Below, piece after piece: positions 23,484 through 23,656 of a stretch of 23,656 bases of DNA. Origin of the DNA: RGIG6353 sp964650465. GTDB taxonomy: Bacteria; Bacillota; Clostridia; Oscillospirales; SIG627. Under the pieces are notes generated by a model that saw nothing but the letters and a program-made list of their open reading frames with translations, was not told the DNA's origin and searched no databases. The DNA is taken from contig CAZYTA010000037.1 in assembly GCA_964650465.1 (NCBI GenBank), positions 1-23,656 on the forward strand, in the 5' to 3' direction. Numbering within the stretch: position 1 is the stretch's first letter; every line of letters starts with the position of its first letter. The translations under genes were made by a program, and so were the position numbers.

Positions 23484-23656
23484 ATGCCAAGAGATTGTTC
23501 ACTTGAAAAAACAAGAAATATCGGTATCATGGCTCACATCGACGCCGGAAAGACTACAACCACTGAGCGTATTCTTTTCTATACCGGTAAAACTCATAAA
23601 ATCGGTGAAACTCACGAAGGTTCTGCAACAATGGACTGGATGGAGCAGGAGCAGGA
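23484..23656 (+). CDS. fusA: Elongation factor G, 5' part only
   Basis: The first 57 residues are present and the window ends inside the gene. MPRDCSLEKTRNIGIMAHID leads into the P-loop AHIDAGKTTTTE (residues 17-28, Lys23), followed by RILFYTGKTHKIGETHEGSATMDWM, the switch I region of translational GTPase EF-G, which drives ribosome translocation. AAAGGAG lies just upstream of the ATG. Position after rpsL-rpsG is the classic str operon order. Confidence 0.97.
   Translation, partial: MPRDCSLEKTRNIGIMAHIDAGKTTTTERILFYTGKTHKIGETHEGSATMDWMEQEQ

Noticed and set aside
1..23656. CRISPR arrays, insertion sequences, integrases, prophage or defence genes
   Set aside because: No regularly spaced direct repeats, transposase or integrase reading frames or flanking duplications were seen.

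Overview
The window looks like chromosomal DNA of an uncultured, Gram-positive, anaerobic-type Firmicute of class Clostridia, probably near the gut/rumen Ruminococcaceae/Oscillospiraceae. This is inferred from strong AGGAGG ribosome binding sites, TTGACA/TATAAT promoters with 17-bp spacers, lipoproteins with Gram-positive lipoboxes, the Firmicutes-type S12 (extra N-terminal residues relative to E. coli), short RpoC (1189 aa, no large E. coli insert) and an mfd gene followed by PrsA-like foldases. No 16S rRNA is present, so the placement is tentative.

Layout. 1-186: the 3' part of tRNA-Met, a complete tRNA-Glu and a strong terminator. 186-584: no credible gene, but two diverged copies of a hairpin-rich repeat whose edges look like tRNA T-arms. 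585-1682 (minus): a CE15-type glucuronoyl esterase without signal peptide. 1683-1850: divergent promoters and an ArsR-type operator. 1851-3207: an autorepressor/membrane-protein pair of the SdpR-SdpI type. 3286-6810: mfd, with its own promoter and a terminator-like hairpin in its leader. 6811-7036: an intergenic region with a structured element that carries a terminator on the minus strand. 7037-9152: two tandem PrsA-like lipoprotein foldases.

9187-14357 is an accessory carbohydrate-type block: an AraC/cupin regulator (minus) divergent from a 653-aa glycoside-hydrolase-like protein, a small Ig-like lipoprotein, and, after a terminator and new promoter, two overlapping TIM-barrel sugar isomerase/epimerase-like genes. 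The first isomerase-like protein lacks two of the usual metal ligands; the second keeps all four.

14426-23656 is the core transcription/translation block: promoter and a structured leader, rpoB, rpoC, a second promoter with a leader hairpin, rpsL, a 160-nt structured spacer, rpsG and the start of fusA. rplJ/rplL do not precede rpoB, and no L7Ae-like gene lies between rpoC and rpsL. Rifampicin-region and streptomycin-region residues look wild type.

No CRISPR array, insertion sequence, prophage or obvious defence system was found. The best candidates for something undescribed are the T-arm-bracketed repeats, the reverse-oriented structured element at 6899-6990, the paired active/degenerate TIM-barrel proteins with the unassigned glycosidase-like gene, the hairpins between promoter and start codon of mfd, rpoB and rpsL, and a histidine-to-arginine change in the RpoC bridge helix.
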